This document shows positions 1 to 12,507 of a stretch of DNA of 64,000 nt, in pieces. The notes beneath the pieces were generated by a model that was not told the DNA's origin, made no database searches, and saw only the letters and a program-made list of their open reading frames with translations. The position numbers were made by a program, and so were the translations under genes. Origin of the DNA: Triparma columacea (taxonomy: Eukaryota; Sar; Bolidophyceae; Parmales; Triparmaceae); NCBI GenBank assembly GCA_030267965.1, contig BRYA01001451.1, forward strand, positions 4,270 through 68,269. The letters are read 5' to 3'. Each line of letters starts with the position of its first letter. The first letter of the stretch is position 1.

Positions 1-1410
1 CGTAGTCCTCTGAGTCTGATGAAGAAGGAGCTTTTGTAATGGCTGCAGTGCCCATCTCTTCTGCAGCAGCCCTGAGCGCATCGTTCTCCTTCATCAACTT
101 GTCGTTGATATTTTTGAGGTTCTTTATCTCAACGAGGTGTTCAGCGGCGACCCTCACTGTGGATGCCTTGAGCTCGGCAATTTCTATCCCTCGAGCATTG
201 ACGAGGTTCGCTAATCTTTCGATTTCCTCCTCCGTCTTTGCAACGTTTACAAAGCTGTCAGGATTCATTGGTACGGTAGAAGCGGCGGTCGTACGGCCGG
301 TGGACGGCGGCACGGCACTAACATTATTACTGTCCGCAACCAGACTGACGGCGTTCTCATGACCATTTTCAGAGTCTGCGGTAATGGCGATTATGGCGTT
401 TGTCAGTCAAAATGAAAAAGATTTCCACGCGTGCCCCTCGATTCCGTGTAGAATATCAAGGGTCTCCGCCCCTGCAACCCCCTGAAACGAACTTACCTCG
501 GTCTCGTCCAGCGTCCTCCTGAGAGCTTTTAGATTTAGCGACTGCGAAGGGGACAACATTATTACAAAAGTGAGAAATAATTACAAAGTTTCAGCGCGTC
601 CTCCCGCGACTCTCCCGCTCTCGCCTAGAGTATTAATATGTATTTTTCTCATCCGGCTCTCAACGCACAACTCACCTCGTCCGGCGTCCTCGTGAGACAT
701 TTCAAGTGCTGCAGAGGAAACGACAAAGGGGGGGAAAGTGAGTAAAAGTGGCAAACTTCATCTTGTCCTCCCACACATCTCCCGCCCTCTCCTAAATTAT
801 AAAGATGTTCTTTTCCTCCTCGAGCTCTAGACGCTCACTCACCTCGTCTGGCTTCCTCATGATCACTTTCAGATTCTGCGGGTGTGTAAATGTTGATGTG
901 TTTTTGAGCTTTTTGGAATCATTTCAACAGGCTTCCCAACGACCTCTCTTTTTTCACTCCTTCCCATCTCACCCCCTACACGATCTCACCTCGTCCGACG
1001 TCTCCATGGAGCCTATCAATATCAGCAGTTGCCCCAAGGTTGACAGCATTGTCATTTGCAGACTTGACGACATCAGCGGCAGCCTCGGCAGCAATGGCAC
1101 GGTGTTCCTCCGCCTCGACGACAACGACATCGTCGATAGCATGCCCGACAACAGCAGACTGGTCTGCGGCGGAATCAGCGGCGGCCGCAAGGAGGACAGC
1201 AAGGTCAGTTGCAGCGCTGACAATATCAGCAGCTGTGCCAACGTGCGCAGTGCGCTTGATGGCAGCAACAAGGTCGTTGGCTGATGATACTGTAGTGGCA
1301 AGATCCGAAGTATATTGAGCTCGTGTTGACCTTAAGTTGGCCTTCAATCCAGCTATCTCCTTGTCTCTCTGCTTCAGGAGGATGGTGAAATCCTTCTCAC
1401 TGTCCGCCAT
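1..1410 (-). CDS. coiled-coil protein, 3' end beyond window, duplicated mini-exons
   Basis: I do not recognise a family. I reconstruct five exons on the minus strand: 990-1410, 843-875, 676-708, 497-541 and 1-375 (continuing past the window edge). Each is bounded by GTGAG or GTAAG donors and CAG acceptors, and every junction is phase 1, so the frame stays open throughout. The start is the ATG at 1410 (MADSEKDFTILLKQRDKEIAG...). Exon 1 is rich in Ala with heptad-like spacing. The three internal exons are 33, 33 and 45 nt and encode related Asp/Glu/Ser-rich peptides (ESESDHEEARR, ALEMSHEDAGR, ...SSQEDAGRDR). The beginning of the last exon (DSENGHENA) has the same ancestry. That last exon then encodes a clear coiled coil (EIERLANLVNARGIEIAELK...) and ends in an acidic Ser stretch at the edge. 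Function unknown; a structural or adaptor role is only a guess. Confidence 0.7.
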
Positions 1411-2024
1411 CTGCCTGCGAAAGCGTGAGAGGCAGACACGATGAAGATGTTGAGTGAGCTGAGACGAATATTATTTTCGCACATACGTCGCTGCTGCTGC
1501 CGCAATATCCTTTTGATTGCTCAGGAGTCCAAATCCCCAAGGAAGTTGGGCCATGCTGTTGTGTCCTCCTCTAACCCTCCCCTCCCCCCCGTATCCTCCC
1601 TCCCAACAATCCCTCCTCCGCCCTCGCCTTCTATACAACTCTCACCTTGTTTCGTCCCTATCCACTCCGCTTCAGTGTCTTAAGTCCAAGTTCCAAATGA
1701 CCTCTCGAAATGCACCTTCCCTGCTCTAAAGCTCTCACAGTCACACAGGCGATCCAAATGCGTTACGTTGCGGAGTTATAAGTAAAGGATAAAAACAGCG
1801 CGAAGAAGAATGTAAATTTAACTCGCCAAGCCAAGGAAGGACAAAGGAAAAGGAAAAATGGAAAAAGGAGGTTCTCGTGGGAGGTCATCCTCTAAATTTT
1901 GGAAAGTGACTATTATTCGGGTTTTAGACACAGTCCTCTCATCTCCCTTGTCAGCCCACACATACAGTCCTAAATTAGCTATATTAGCGATATTAGCAAA
2001 GACTAAGAACTAACAGAGGTCGAA
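1411..2024. other. intergenic, divergent promoter region
   Basis: This 614-bp stretch lies between the divergent starts of the coiled-coil gene (1410, -) and the unknown secretory protein gene (2025, +). It has C/T-rich runs (1570-1650) and an AT-richer part near 1780-2000. I see no convincing exon, RNA gene or repeat. It presumably holds both promoters and 5' UTRs. Confidence 0.5.
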
Positions 2025-3366
2025 ATGATGAACACTCATCGACCACTATTCTTCACTGCTTTCTTTGTTGCTTTCCTTTCGTTCTTTCCGTCCTCCTCTC
2101 TCCCCTTTGTAATACATGCTCGCCACTGTAGAGCACTGTTACCCCTGCGTTCCTCTCCAAAGCCTGTTGAGTCTATTTCACTGGCCCCACTCTCGGCTCC
2201 TCACCAAGCTGAGGCTGAGCTGCTCAAGTTGTCTTTGGAGAAGCACCTGAATACATCGTGGTACCCGCACAGTGTGAGTTAAGGCATATGCTCAAGGGGT
2301 GTGCTTAAGGGGTGTGCTTAAGGGATGTGCATTAGGGCATAAGGGGTGTGCTTAAGGGATGTGCATAAGGGCATAAGGGGTGTGCTTAAGGGATGTGCTT
2401 AAGGGATGTGCTTAAGGGGGGTGCTTAAGGATATGCTGCCCCTCTCGTTCCAAGCCTCCTTCCAACCCCCGTTCCCCCCCACCACCACAGTCGCACTGTC
2501 TGATTGCTGATGCTTGCGCTGAACTATATGTCCGTGCAAGAAGTGACGAGAAGTTCGATGATGTTTCGTCGGTGTTGGTGTACATTGCGGAGGCCCTGGA
2601 GGCTCAGGGGGGCATGACGCAGGAGGGCATATTTGATGGCTCCTTTGTCAATAACTGGGACATTGGGAATTTAGTGGCGGACTACCTGGTCTTCCGCATA
2701 TCTGGCGGAGAGGGTTGCTCGTGTAACACTGTGTTTGATGGTCTTCAGCCTCTCTCCTCCTCCTTCTCCTCCTCCTCCTCCTCCTCCCCCGTACTTCCCG
2801 TTGAGAATGAGTTTGAGGTGAGAACGGGGATCATAGAGAACTATAACGATACTGAAGCGATAGAAATTATTTCCACGGCTCGTTTCTCACCACCGCTTCG
2901 CTCACCGCCGCAGCGCCACCGCTTCCTGTCACTTCTCCTCGACGGTGAGACTCCCCTGGAACAGACGCACAGTCTTCTCAGGTCTTACCTTGGCCGATGC
3001 GCTGATCCCAACAACAAGAAAAAGAGGGACCTCGTTCTTTCCCCCGATGTGAAAATAGCTTCCCTCTCTCCCCTAGCCACCTCTCCGGACTCTCCCCCCT
3101 CCCTCGTCGCGGGTGACATTTCTGACCTTCTTCTCCTCAAAAAGACTGTTCTTCCTGATCCGGATGATGATCTTGAGGGTCACGATTCTCTTAACGATAT
3201 CATAAAAACCCTCCACGGTGAGGAGGCGACTATGTCTGAGTGGAAGAAAATCCCTGACGACCCCGACTCATCTTCCATAGCTACTACCTTTGAGGCTCGT
3301 CAAATCGTTGCCAAAGCCCTAGTCTGGGCTGACTTCATGTCAGAGGGCGCTGCCTCGAACGCATAA
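2025..3366 (+). CDS. unknown protein with N-terminal signal/targeting sequence
   Basis: No family recognised. Exon 1 is 2025-2273 and exon 2 is 2491-3366, joined in phase 0 across a GTGAGT...ACCACAG intron, giving 374 aa. The N-terminus has a hydrophobic core (LFFTAFFVAFLSFF) preceded by MMNTHR, so it is a signal peptide or the first part of a bipartite plastid leader. The mature part is hydrophilic, with a Ser run (SSFSSSSSSSP) and several acidic patches. Exon 2 may contain a further 96-bp intron (2818-2913): GTGAGA follows GAG, and it ends in a pyrimidine-rich CCGCAG. Its removal keeps the frame and gives 342 aa. Intron 1 contains a tandem repeat (separate entry). It converges with the COPII gene, 45 bp away. 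Confidence 0.65.
2284..2433. repeat. intronic minisatellite
   Basis: About ten imperfect copies of a roughly 13-bp unit (GCTTAAGGGGTGT and variants GCTTAAGGGATGT, GCATAAGGGCATAAGG) fill most of the first intron of the preceding gene. The G-rich unit on the plus strand gives the intron an unusual composition. No function is implied. Confidence 0.8.
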
Positions 3367-3411
3367 AGTGTATAATAAACGAAGATACCATTAGCAAAAT
3401 GAATTTCTATT

Positions 3412-6348
3412 TTATGAAAGATTGAGCTCCTCTTTCACTCCCCTTGCGGTACTCTCTGTAAAAGCCTCGTAGCCCCCCCAAAGTGAACTATCTTCAATCA
3501 AGAAATCCCTCAAAAGCGCCCCCCCCTCTAGCCCCGCCCTCGCATGGAGTAGCGGTGGAGCCACCGAGTAGCCCCTCGTTGCCTCCTCTATAGCCCTCTT
3601 CAGGGCATCTCCAACGTCGTCTAATTCCCTTCCCCCTCCTCCCCCCGTCCCCATCAACTTAGGATAATGAATGAGAATCCCATGGGGGCTGTCGACCAGA
3701 AGCACCGGGTCCGCGGAGCTGTCCTTCTCGAGCCCTGCCAGGGCCATGGTGACAGCGTACTGCGCCAAGTTCACCCTGCCAACGTCGGGCGCCTCCGAGT
3801 CGACGTCTTTCCAGCATTCCAGCCTCGGGGCCAACGCTTTCACCACTGCCGAGGGCCTCATCCCGCCCATTGCCAGCGTAGCGCACCATCTGGAGTCGCT
3901 GCACGGCTGAAACCCCCCCTCCGAGCCCCTGAGGCAGTCCAAGTTCAGCAAACTGTAAACGAGAAGCCCCAGCGAGCACATGTACTCGTGGCCCTGGGCC
4001 ATCAAAACGTCCCTCTCAGAAAGCTTCCCGTGCCTGTTGATGAGCCTCTCCTTGAAGTCAATATTTTTCTTCTTCTCCTTTCTCCTCCTCCACGCGTGAA
4101 GGTCTTCCTTCTCGCTCTCTATCATTTCCACCTCAGCGGTTTCGGCGCTCCTGTAGACGGCGGCGAGGGCTCCGACGAGCCAGCCCTGCGCAAGACTGTT
4201 CGCCTCCCTTACCCCGTGGCTGATGCTGGCGATCCAGAACTTGTGGAACAGCGTCACCGCAAGAGCTTCGCAGTCCATGGAACCGTACACGACCTCGGTG
4301 TCACTCGACGTGTCGAGATTCGACGTAAATACTGCGATCCTCCTAACAACCGCCCACTTTCCCTCCCCTCCCCCTCCCTCGTACCCGTACTTGGCGCCAT
4401 CTAGCGGCACCAGACTGGTATATGCATAATTTACCTGCATGCAAGGATTTATCATGGTGTCGTCCCCTAGCCCCCCCCCGTCGTAGCCCTGTACAAAGAG
4501 TGAACCGGACACTCCAGGATTCAGCTCCAAGTCGAATCCCAACGTGGCATTGTCATCACAGGTTCCGATGTAGTACAGTGTAGGGTCGTCGGGGTCTGCC
4601 GAAGCCGCACCCACGAGACCCCCCGACTGGTACATTTCCTCCAAACCCGCCGACCCCTCCCCTCCCCTTGCAATGTTGAAGGTCGGGGACGTTCGCACCC
4701 TCAGACCTCCCCCGAACGAAGTTGGGCGCCACCACGGGGTCTTAGAGATGCATGCCTTGACCATCCCAGCCGGGGTGCCCGGCTGCGCGGTCTCAATGTC
4801 GATCGGAGATATTGTTCCGTCGAAGGAAGTCACGTCAATCACGCTGGTGCAGCCCCCTGATCGAAGGTTCAGGGGAGCATACAGGGAGGCAAGGATCCCG
4901 CCACCACCCCCCATAGCCGATGAGTCCAAGACGCCGCAGATGTCAACTCCCATGGCTACCTCGCAGCACTTGCGGCCGAGCTCGTTGTAGTACCGGAGGG
5001 CCTCCCTGAGTTGGCCCCCATTGCTTGCCAAAGTAGGGTTGATCCCGATGTCCTCCTCGTCGCTGCTCATCTTAGTCGACATGGTGGAACTCTGGAGATC
5101 GAACCGCCGCTCCGGGATCGAGGCCCTTCCCGACTGCCCCCCACCCCCAATGTCCCCCTTGCACTCAACTCCCACGCTCCCCACGAAAGTAAAACACTTG
5201 GCGCCTAGGTAGTTGAAAGCCGACGCGTAGTCGTCGTTCGCATCCTCCCCAGCGCGGTGCATGTTGGTCCCAGGGTGCGCTCCAGAGCTCTGGAGCAAGC
5301 TGGCCACGAAGTCAACGGCAGCCCCCGCGCCATTCCCGTGAACCCCATGTAGGACTCCGCTGCCCCCCCCCCCTACGGAGTGAAAGTTACCGATCGCCTT
5401 AAGGGCTCGGTCCACGGCCTCCGAGGCTTCCTTGAGGGGCGGGAAGATTCGCTGCAGATCGCAAATGTCGTCCAAAGCGTCCATGGTCACTAGACCCAGC
5501 GGGGGAGAGCCCGCGCTCTTTCTATTGTCGTCACTGACTGCTGAGTCCCCCTCGATAACGACAGCGGCCCTCGCACTCTCTACGGTCGCCTTGATGAGCT
5601 GAGGAGAGGGGGAGGCCAGGTCGAAAATAGAAAGCTCCACGCTCTCCGTTGAGGTCGCGCCAAATACAACGAAGCCGACCCTACAGTCCTCCGGGGCAGT
5701 TTGAATCACCTGGGACATGCACTCCGCAACGTACTCTAGGCACAGCGGGGGCAAAGAGGAGTCAATCAAATACACGAGAATTGGAGGGCATTTCTCCACC
5801 TTTACGGTCACATCCGAGTCCTTGCACAGGAGCGCTTTCTGCCTCCTTGGGAGGACGGCCTGGCTATACTGCACGTAGTTCTGGTTGAGCTCCTGTGGGA
5901 GGGGGGGGGGAGAGAGAAAAGGGATAAGAGAAGGAACCCAATTTAACAACCAATTCTATCTCCCTCGCTCACGTACCGGAAGATCTCTATTGATTGAGGT
6001 ACTCTTCCTAAACCGGCTAGCATTAATGAAGTACCTCTTTAGAAGGTCGTCGTCCTCGTACTCAACAGGAAGCGCCTCTGAGAAGGAGGAGGTGGCCCCA
6101 CACACCCCACAACAAAAAGAGCGGCTTCCCAACATCTTGCAGGTTGGATTTAGGTATGCATCACAGCTACTGCACCTTGCGATGCGATTGGCGTGAACAG
6201 GGGGGGTGGCAGGCGACGAAGGAGAGGAGGAAGATGCTGAAGATGGTTGAAATGGTTGAATAGTTCCAGATAACGGGAGATTCGTTGCCTGTAACGTATT
6301 TGCATTAGAAGGTAGGACAGGGGTAACTAGTCTCAGTATGTTTTCCAT
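3412..6348 (-). CDS. COPII coat protein, Sec23/Sec24 family
   Basis: Inner-coat COPII subunits bind Sar1 and cargo at ER exit sites. Two exons, 5977-6348 and 3412-5892, join in phase 0 (GTACGT donor, CCCACAG acceptor) to give 950 aa. Residues about 58-85 form the family zinc finger: two CxxC-type pairs in RCSSCDAYLNPTC...FCCGVCG. A vWA-like trunk follows (PPILVYLIDSS, CRVGFVVFGA, YLGAKCFTFVGSVG, YYNELGRKCCEVAMGVDICG). Then come a beta-sandwich/helical region and a C-terminal gelsolin-like segment (DPVLLVDSPHGILIHYP). Length and order fit the family. Glycine-rich insertions make it divergent, and I cannot decide between Sec23 and Sec24. A Ser/Pro-rich N-terminal tail is present but short for Sec24. 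The ARF-GEF gene downstream on the same strand also serves vesicle traffic. Confidence 0.8.
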
Positions 6349-6679
6349 GGTAGATGCCCCTTTTCTTCCTTTCTAAAACCGGGGCCTCTTTCGTCGACGT
6401 GCACTTTGGACAGTTCCACGATACTAATTTCAATATTTACGTCGTTGAAGTAATATTTCTGCTACTCAGAAGGGTGGCGCGGGGTGTGATCCGGCGCCAA
6501 ATACCGTAGCAAGTGTATTAAAATCTTTGACCCAAACTTTGTCTTTTGTCCCACTTGGTTCATGTCATGTCAAATACTGGCCGTGTTTTGCGCGGGGTCA
6601 AAAATACATACGCGCTACATGAAAGAAAGAAAAAATACAGTCAAGCGCTTTTGCATACATTTTTGTCGTTATTTTAACG
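6349..6679. other. intergenic: promoter of COPII gene / 3' end of ARF-GEF gene
   Basis: 331 bp between the start of the COPII gene and the stop of the next minus-strand gene. It is AT-richer than the flanking coding DNA, with T runs near 6590-6675. I see no exon or RNA gene in it. Confidence 0.5.
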
Positions 6680-9600
6680 TCACTTTCCCGCTCCTGCCTC
6701 TGACATTTTCAAGAGGTCAGAGAGCGGTCCGTCAAAAAGCCTGCTCACGATTACATGGACGGTGACGCGTATTCCCTTGTCACTGCATTCGATGAGCTTG
6801 CTGAGAATGGGGAGCAGCCAGATATTTTTTAGCAGCAGGTCGTCTTCGAAGTCCCTGTATCCCTCGAGCAGGATGACAACGAGCCCCTTGAGTTGGCTTA
6901 AATCCTCCGCCCCTACCTCCCCACCGGCCTGAGCTTCCGCGTCCTTCCCCACATATGCGGAGCATAGGTCTTTTGTGATGCTCATGAGCATATCCTGCAC
7001 GTCCCCATCGCCATCCTCCCCGACCCTGGCCAACCTCAGAAGGACCTCCACCATGGTTTTCCTGCAGTACAGACATGCCTCCGCGGGCTCCACGTTACTC
7101 ACTCCGCCAGCTCTCCCTAACCCCTTCTCCTCCATAACTTCGTAGATTTTGACGGCCTCGTGGAGAGCCCCGATGAGAATTTTGTAAACGCTGACTGGAA
7201 TGTTTTCAAGTGTGCAGAGGAGGGCGCCAATGTTGTGTGCGGCAACGACTCCCACGATACCGCTGCTGTCGACATCCGAATTTTTCTTCTTCCCAGCCTC
7301 CGATTCTGCCTCCCCCTCCACCTCCTCACTTAGGTTCAAACTCCCCGCCCTGCTAATTCCTCCCTCAAACGACGCCCTTAAGCAAGCTGACAAACTCCCT
7401 GCTACGCAGTCCCACTCCTCTTCGCTCACGGCCCCCTTTCTCTCGACTATGATGAAGTCCTTCAACCTCCCCAAGCCCTTGCACTTGAGCCCGATGGAGC
7501 TGCTATTTATGCACCCGAAGAAGATCGAGAACATGTCATTCAACAAAATCCCATCCTCGAAGACTTCGTCGGCCTTGGCCATCAAGCAAATCGACGCATC
7601 GATTGTCATGTCAAACGACGTATCGAGCCAACCGTTCTTCTCCTCCCCATTCGCCTCCCTACCCCCGATCCCATCGGGCAAGTCGCTTCCCCCGGCCCCA
7701 ACTCCTGACCCATACGTCTCAAAGACAGGCAAAAGAATGCAGTTGAAGATCTGCCTCAAGGCCGCGACCGGGTCCTTCACAACCTTGTCAGAGTAAAAGT
7801 ACTCGTCAACGATGCTGACAAAGCTCGTGAGCCCCCTAACCCTAATGTCCTCCCTCTCGTCCCCCACGAGGTCGAGGAGACCGCCGAGAATCGGGAACCA
7901 ACATTCCATCCCGTTTTCAATTCCAACCTCTCCCGGAACGATCCCGCCGCTACTCCTCCTCACGAGGGCCGCCATGCCCATACCCATCCCCTCCCCGCTT
8001 AGACTTCCCAGCCATTTAGCCATCTTCGTGATCAGCCCAACAGCCTCAACGCTCCTCTCCATGTCGACCCCCCCTGCGTAACCAATTAAGCCGACAATGA
8101 CATCGACCCCGAACTCCGCCATATTACTTTCCTCACTCCCGCTTAAGATTTCCTCCGCGAACCCCTTCAACACAACGAAGCCTGTCGAGCTGATGCTCTC
8201 CATCTTGTCCTTGCCCGCCAGTTTCAAGACAGCCATGACGGTCCTCCACCCGCTCCTCATACTGTCTCCGTTAACCTTGACCATGGTGTCGATGCAGTTG
8301 AGAACGAGCTCCCTCGTACTGTCTAGCTGGCTCTTCTCCATAATGTTCTCGTAAGGTCGCATAAACTTTCGCTGGAACTCAAACTCACTGAGCTCCTCCC
8401 TCCTAAGGAATTTGAGAGTAAGCTGTTTCAAGCTATCCACTGCGTACATTGCGACCGCTGCATTGGTGTGGAGGGCTGTGGATTCGAAGTGGGCTCCCAT
8501 GAGACCCCACAAGCTGTCCCATACTAGCCTCCCGCGACTCTCCAAGTTGTGGTGAGCAACCTCAACGAGCTTCTGCAGGCAAAATATTACCGGTTGCTGG
8601 TTCCCGATCCTGCTACGGACCCCAATCCCGGCTCCGAACCTCCTCCTCCTCCCGTATTGGTCCCCCCCTGCCTTGACTTCGTTTTTTGAGGAACCCAGGC
8701 TGCCGCCGTACCCGCTGATTTCCATCCTCGAGACTCTGCACAGCTGTAGGACAAAATCGTACACTGCCTTCTCGCTAAGGTTCGTAGACGTGATGAAGAT
8801 CTTATCGATCAAGCTCCCGCTTATGGCATCGCTAACCAGTTGGGCGTTGACATCATCAATCGCCTTCTCGCTCAGCTCCGTCTCCCCCCCCTTCTCGTCC
8901 TCGGCGTCAACATTGCCTCCACTCCCTCTCCTGGTCCCACTCCCAACGAGCACGCTCTCGTCGGTTTGTACCCTCTCAAAGACCTGTTGCAGCCTGTTAA
9001 CCTCGCTCACAACCTTAAAGAGGTGCTCCCAGGTGCTGCCAAGGCCCTCTCCCTCCTCGAGCGCAATCTCGAAAAGGCAAATCACGCAATTCAGGTGCCT
9101 CTCTTCCATGAGCTTCCCGGTTCCCAAGGTAGTGAAGTTGGCTAAGGCGAGGATGAAGGCCTCCCTGGCCAACTCAAGCCCACACTGACCAGCAATCCTC
9201 ACCCCTAAGCGGAACCCCTGCAGGCAGACCTTCATTGCAGCGGCGGCATTGTCCTCCATGAACTTTCTCTCGATTTCAGTGCTCGCCGCGCTCAACTTGT
9301 CGAGGCCATTGGCGGACTCCATGGCAATCGAGAAAACAGACAAGGCTGGAGCCCAAGTCACGTCAAACATTGGCAGCACGTACTCGTCCCTTAGCCCCGC
9401 CGTATCGGTCTTGATGAACTCGCTATCGCCCCTTCGTTTCCTTTTCTGCCTGAAAAAGTGCTCTGTGTTCCTAACCATAGCATCCCTTTCCTTGACAAAC
9501 TCGGCCTCCCTTGTCTTGTCGAACTCAAGGTACTGGTCTGCGAACATACCGTAGCGGGGGTTGTCAGTGGGAGCCTTCTCGATCTTCTGCCTCGCGAGAT

Positions 9601-11348
9601 CGTCCTCTTTGAGAGATATTTGTTTCTTCTGGATCCTGTCAAAGATGCCCTCGAGCATCTCCTTGGGCAAGTCCCCTCCGTTCGTGCTGATGCCCCTATT
9701 GTTCCTGATGAACCCCTCCTTCGTCATTCTCCTTTCCTCCTTGAGGTTCGGGTTGTGCAGATCTGTGTTGAGCATAATGACTGAGAAGGCAAGGATGAAG
9801 GCCACATCAGCAGTGGGGAACACATCAGGGTTCTGGAGGCTGAACCTCTCAGAGAACTTTTCCATTATCCTATCTATCTTCTGAGCCTCCCCGGGAAGGC
9901 GGAAGCCAGCAAGGAAGTGCCTAATGGCGTCGTCAAAGACGAGCCCTGTGAAATCTAGCTGATCCGTGTAGTGGTGCAGGACCTGAAAGCAAAAGCCATC
10001 GAGATATTCTCTCTCCCTCCCAAGGTACTCCCCAATAATCGTCTTGTCGAACCTGTCTTTGTTCTCGATCAAGTAGCGTGCGACATCCTCTGGGTTGGCC
10101 GAATCGACGAGGCCGCATTGCCCAGCATACTTTAGTCCTTGTTTTGGAGAGTTGTTAAATCGGAGGACGACCTCCTCGAGTTGCTGCTTCAGCCTCTTCT
10201 TGCTGTCGTAGATTTCCACAATTGAGGCTTGGGTCGGCCTACTTGAAGGCTCCGAGGGGACGTCATCGTTTACGTGGCCGTTTTGGTGGCCATTTTCGTA
10301 GTGATCGTTTGACTGGGGGGTGCCAGCAGTATCCAGGGAATCCGCGCTGTAACTACTAGCAACGATGGGGCTGCCAATGGCATTCTCACTCTCTTCGATG
10401 CAGGCGTGCAAGGATACCATGACCTGCACGAGGGCCTTCATGGCGTCGAGCCTAAGCTTGGCGGTGGTCTGTTTGAGTATCACGAGCCTGCTGCTGTGGG
10501 AGAATATGCTCTGTGTAGGGAGGTTGGGGTCATCGTGGGTCGTCTTGGCGGCCCTCTCGAGCGCTGCAACGATTCTGTGGAAAAGATCTACGGCGGAAAG
10601 GTCGCAGTCGTAGTTGAGGAAGATTTCAGCCAAGGTTTGGGGGTCGGCGCAGATTTGCTCGAAGAGGCTAATGACGAGAGACTTGTGGTCGGGCGAAGAG
10701 TTGGGGGACTGGATGATGACGAAGAAGATGTTGGTAATGAAAACCTCAATCTCAGACTTGAGATTGTCCCTAAAGTGCCTGATGATGGGCACGAATAGGC
10801 GGAGAGACAGGGACACGACCTTAGTCACGTCCGATGTGCAGTTCTTGAGGAGTGAGACGCAAAGGTAGTGCCGGATGGCGAACTCGAATCTGTCTCCTTC
10901 GACGAGGGCCCTGCCGGCGTTGTTGAGGACAGAGAGCAGAAGCTCTAGGGCGAGGATCTTGCTCTCGAGCGCGGGTGACCCAAGGGAGGGAGAAGCTGCG
11001 GTGGCCAGGTGCTGGCCGTTGGAGGCGAGGGCAGGGTCGAGGGCCTGCTTTCCCGCCGCCTTATTTAGGGCGGCAATTTCGGCTGGCTTAGAAGGGGTTA
11101 GTTTTGATGAATCCGTCATGGCCCCAGTGTAAGTATAGCCCAAGTCAGCCTGGTCGGGGATCGCCTTCATGGACAGCTTGCAGAGAGATCGAAATACCAA
11201 AAAGGCGTCCCTGTGGTTTGGGGATTTGAACTGCTGTGGGGGAAGAGTGAGGTGAGGACGGGGGAAGAGCGAAGGGTTGTGTTGTGTCAGTATAATGTTG
11301 TGTTTTTTCGCATTTTTTGGTAAACATCCTCACCTGCTCCTTCTCCTT

Positions 11349-11379
<31 letters not shown>

Positions 11380-12484
11380 GCGGTTGAAGGGGGAGGGGGG
11401 GGGGGAGGGAGGGCGTCAGGATTGTGCTTCTCGTAGAATTCCATCCTAGCAAAGACGCTGGCAATCATTTGCTCTAGGGTCGCTCTCGCTGTGATCCTAT
11501 TTGGGTTGGAGGTGGTGCAGAGAAAGACGTTGTAGACAACCCTTACGGCCTGCAGGAGATAGGTCTCCCTTAGGGCGAAGGCGTCAGATATGTGGGGCCT
11601 GCACGTGGCAGTGAGGAGGTACTTGAGGACGCAGAGTTCGATCTCGTCAGAAGAGGAAAGGGAGACCCCGCATATAAGTTCTGTCATTACTGCAAGAAGA
11701 GGCTTAGCAACCTTGTTCTGGGGGAAAGGGAGGGGTGAGCACTATGTTTCAGACACTGCCCAACCCTTACGCACAAAGGCAAAGGCGAAGGCAAATATCA
11801 ATCCAAGGGTTTTCTTCTCACCTCATCTTGAATGTACCTCCCGTCAAGTGAACCGTGGGCAAGCAACTTCGACGCAGTGTCAATCGCCAAACAGAGGGAC
11901 TTTACCAGAGAGAAGGAGGGGGCAGCGCCAGAAGGAGCGGGGGCGGGGGTGGAAGAGGAGGAGGAGGAGGAAGGGGAGAAGGAGGAAGAGAGGAGCTCCC
12001 CATCACTTTCACACATCTTATACAAAGTGCATAACGACTTAATCTTGTCATCGGCAGAGTCGGAAGGGGGGGGCGAAGAGGGGGAGGCGGCCGGGTTGGG
12101 AGAAGCAGCAGCCTTCCTCCTCTTCTTCTCTGCCCCACTGAGAACAGACAGAAGGGCAAGGAATACTGGGATAGAATTGTTGACCTTCGTCGTCTCATCG
12201 TCGTTGCTGTTTAGTGCAGAAGTTAAGACCCTGTGGATGAGAAACCCAGTGTTGCCCTTACCCTTGAGAGCTTTGGCTTCAAAGTCACCGGAGTCCGCAG
12301 GGGAGGGTGAGCCAAATCCAAACCAAGACGATTGAGATTGGTTAGAGATCTTGACAGCCGCAGGAAGGGCCTTCCTGGCCTTTGCGGCGTACGAGGTAAG
12401 GACTGAGAGTCCTGGATCCGCCATAAATATAAGGAGGTTAAAGATGCCCGAGTCCAAACCAAAGCCACATTGATTTTCTTCCAT
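6680..12484 (-). CDS. BIG/Sec7-type ARF guanine nucleotide exchange factor
   Basis: It activates ARF GTPases at the trans-Golgi/endosomes. Three exons, 11822-12484, 11334-11717 and 6680-11233, are all joined in phase 0 and give about 1867 aa. I place the start at the ATG at 12484; a second ATG at 12424 (MADPG) is possible. Family landmarks appear in order: the DCB region, with the hallmark HRDAFLVFRSLCKLSMK at the exon 2/3 junction; the HUS box (NYDCDLSAVDLF, about residue 556); a Sec7 domain at about 685-880, with the catalytic glutamate loop FRLPGEAQKIDRIMEKF and the following ADVAFILAFSVIMLNTDLHNP; and long HDS repeats to the C-terminus. Length is typical of BIG1/2 and plant BIGs. Insertions include a poly-Pro plus (GN)n stretch from a simple repeat near 11350-11410. 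It shares a very short promoter with the ASH2-like gene. Confidence 0.95.
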
Positions 12485-12507
12485 TTTATCCTTCCAATCG
12501 ACACTAA
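12485..12507. promoter_or_regulatory. very short bidirectional promoter
   Basis: Only 23 bp separate the ATG of the ARF-GEF (-) and the ATG of the ASH2-like gene (+); it is 83 bp if the second ATG of the ARF-GEF is used. Both genes must therefore initiate transcription within or across each other's 5' ends, or use later start codons. This follows from geometry; no promoter element was identified. Confidence 0.4.

Noticed and set aside
2284..2433. CRISPR-like or telomeric array
   Set aside because: Units are short, adjacent and without spacers; it is an intronic minisatellite.
3667..4404. 245-aa plus-strand ORF
   Set aside because: Lies wholly antisense to the COPII gene, whose frame carries the family motifs.
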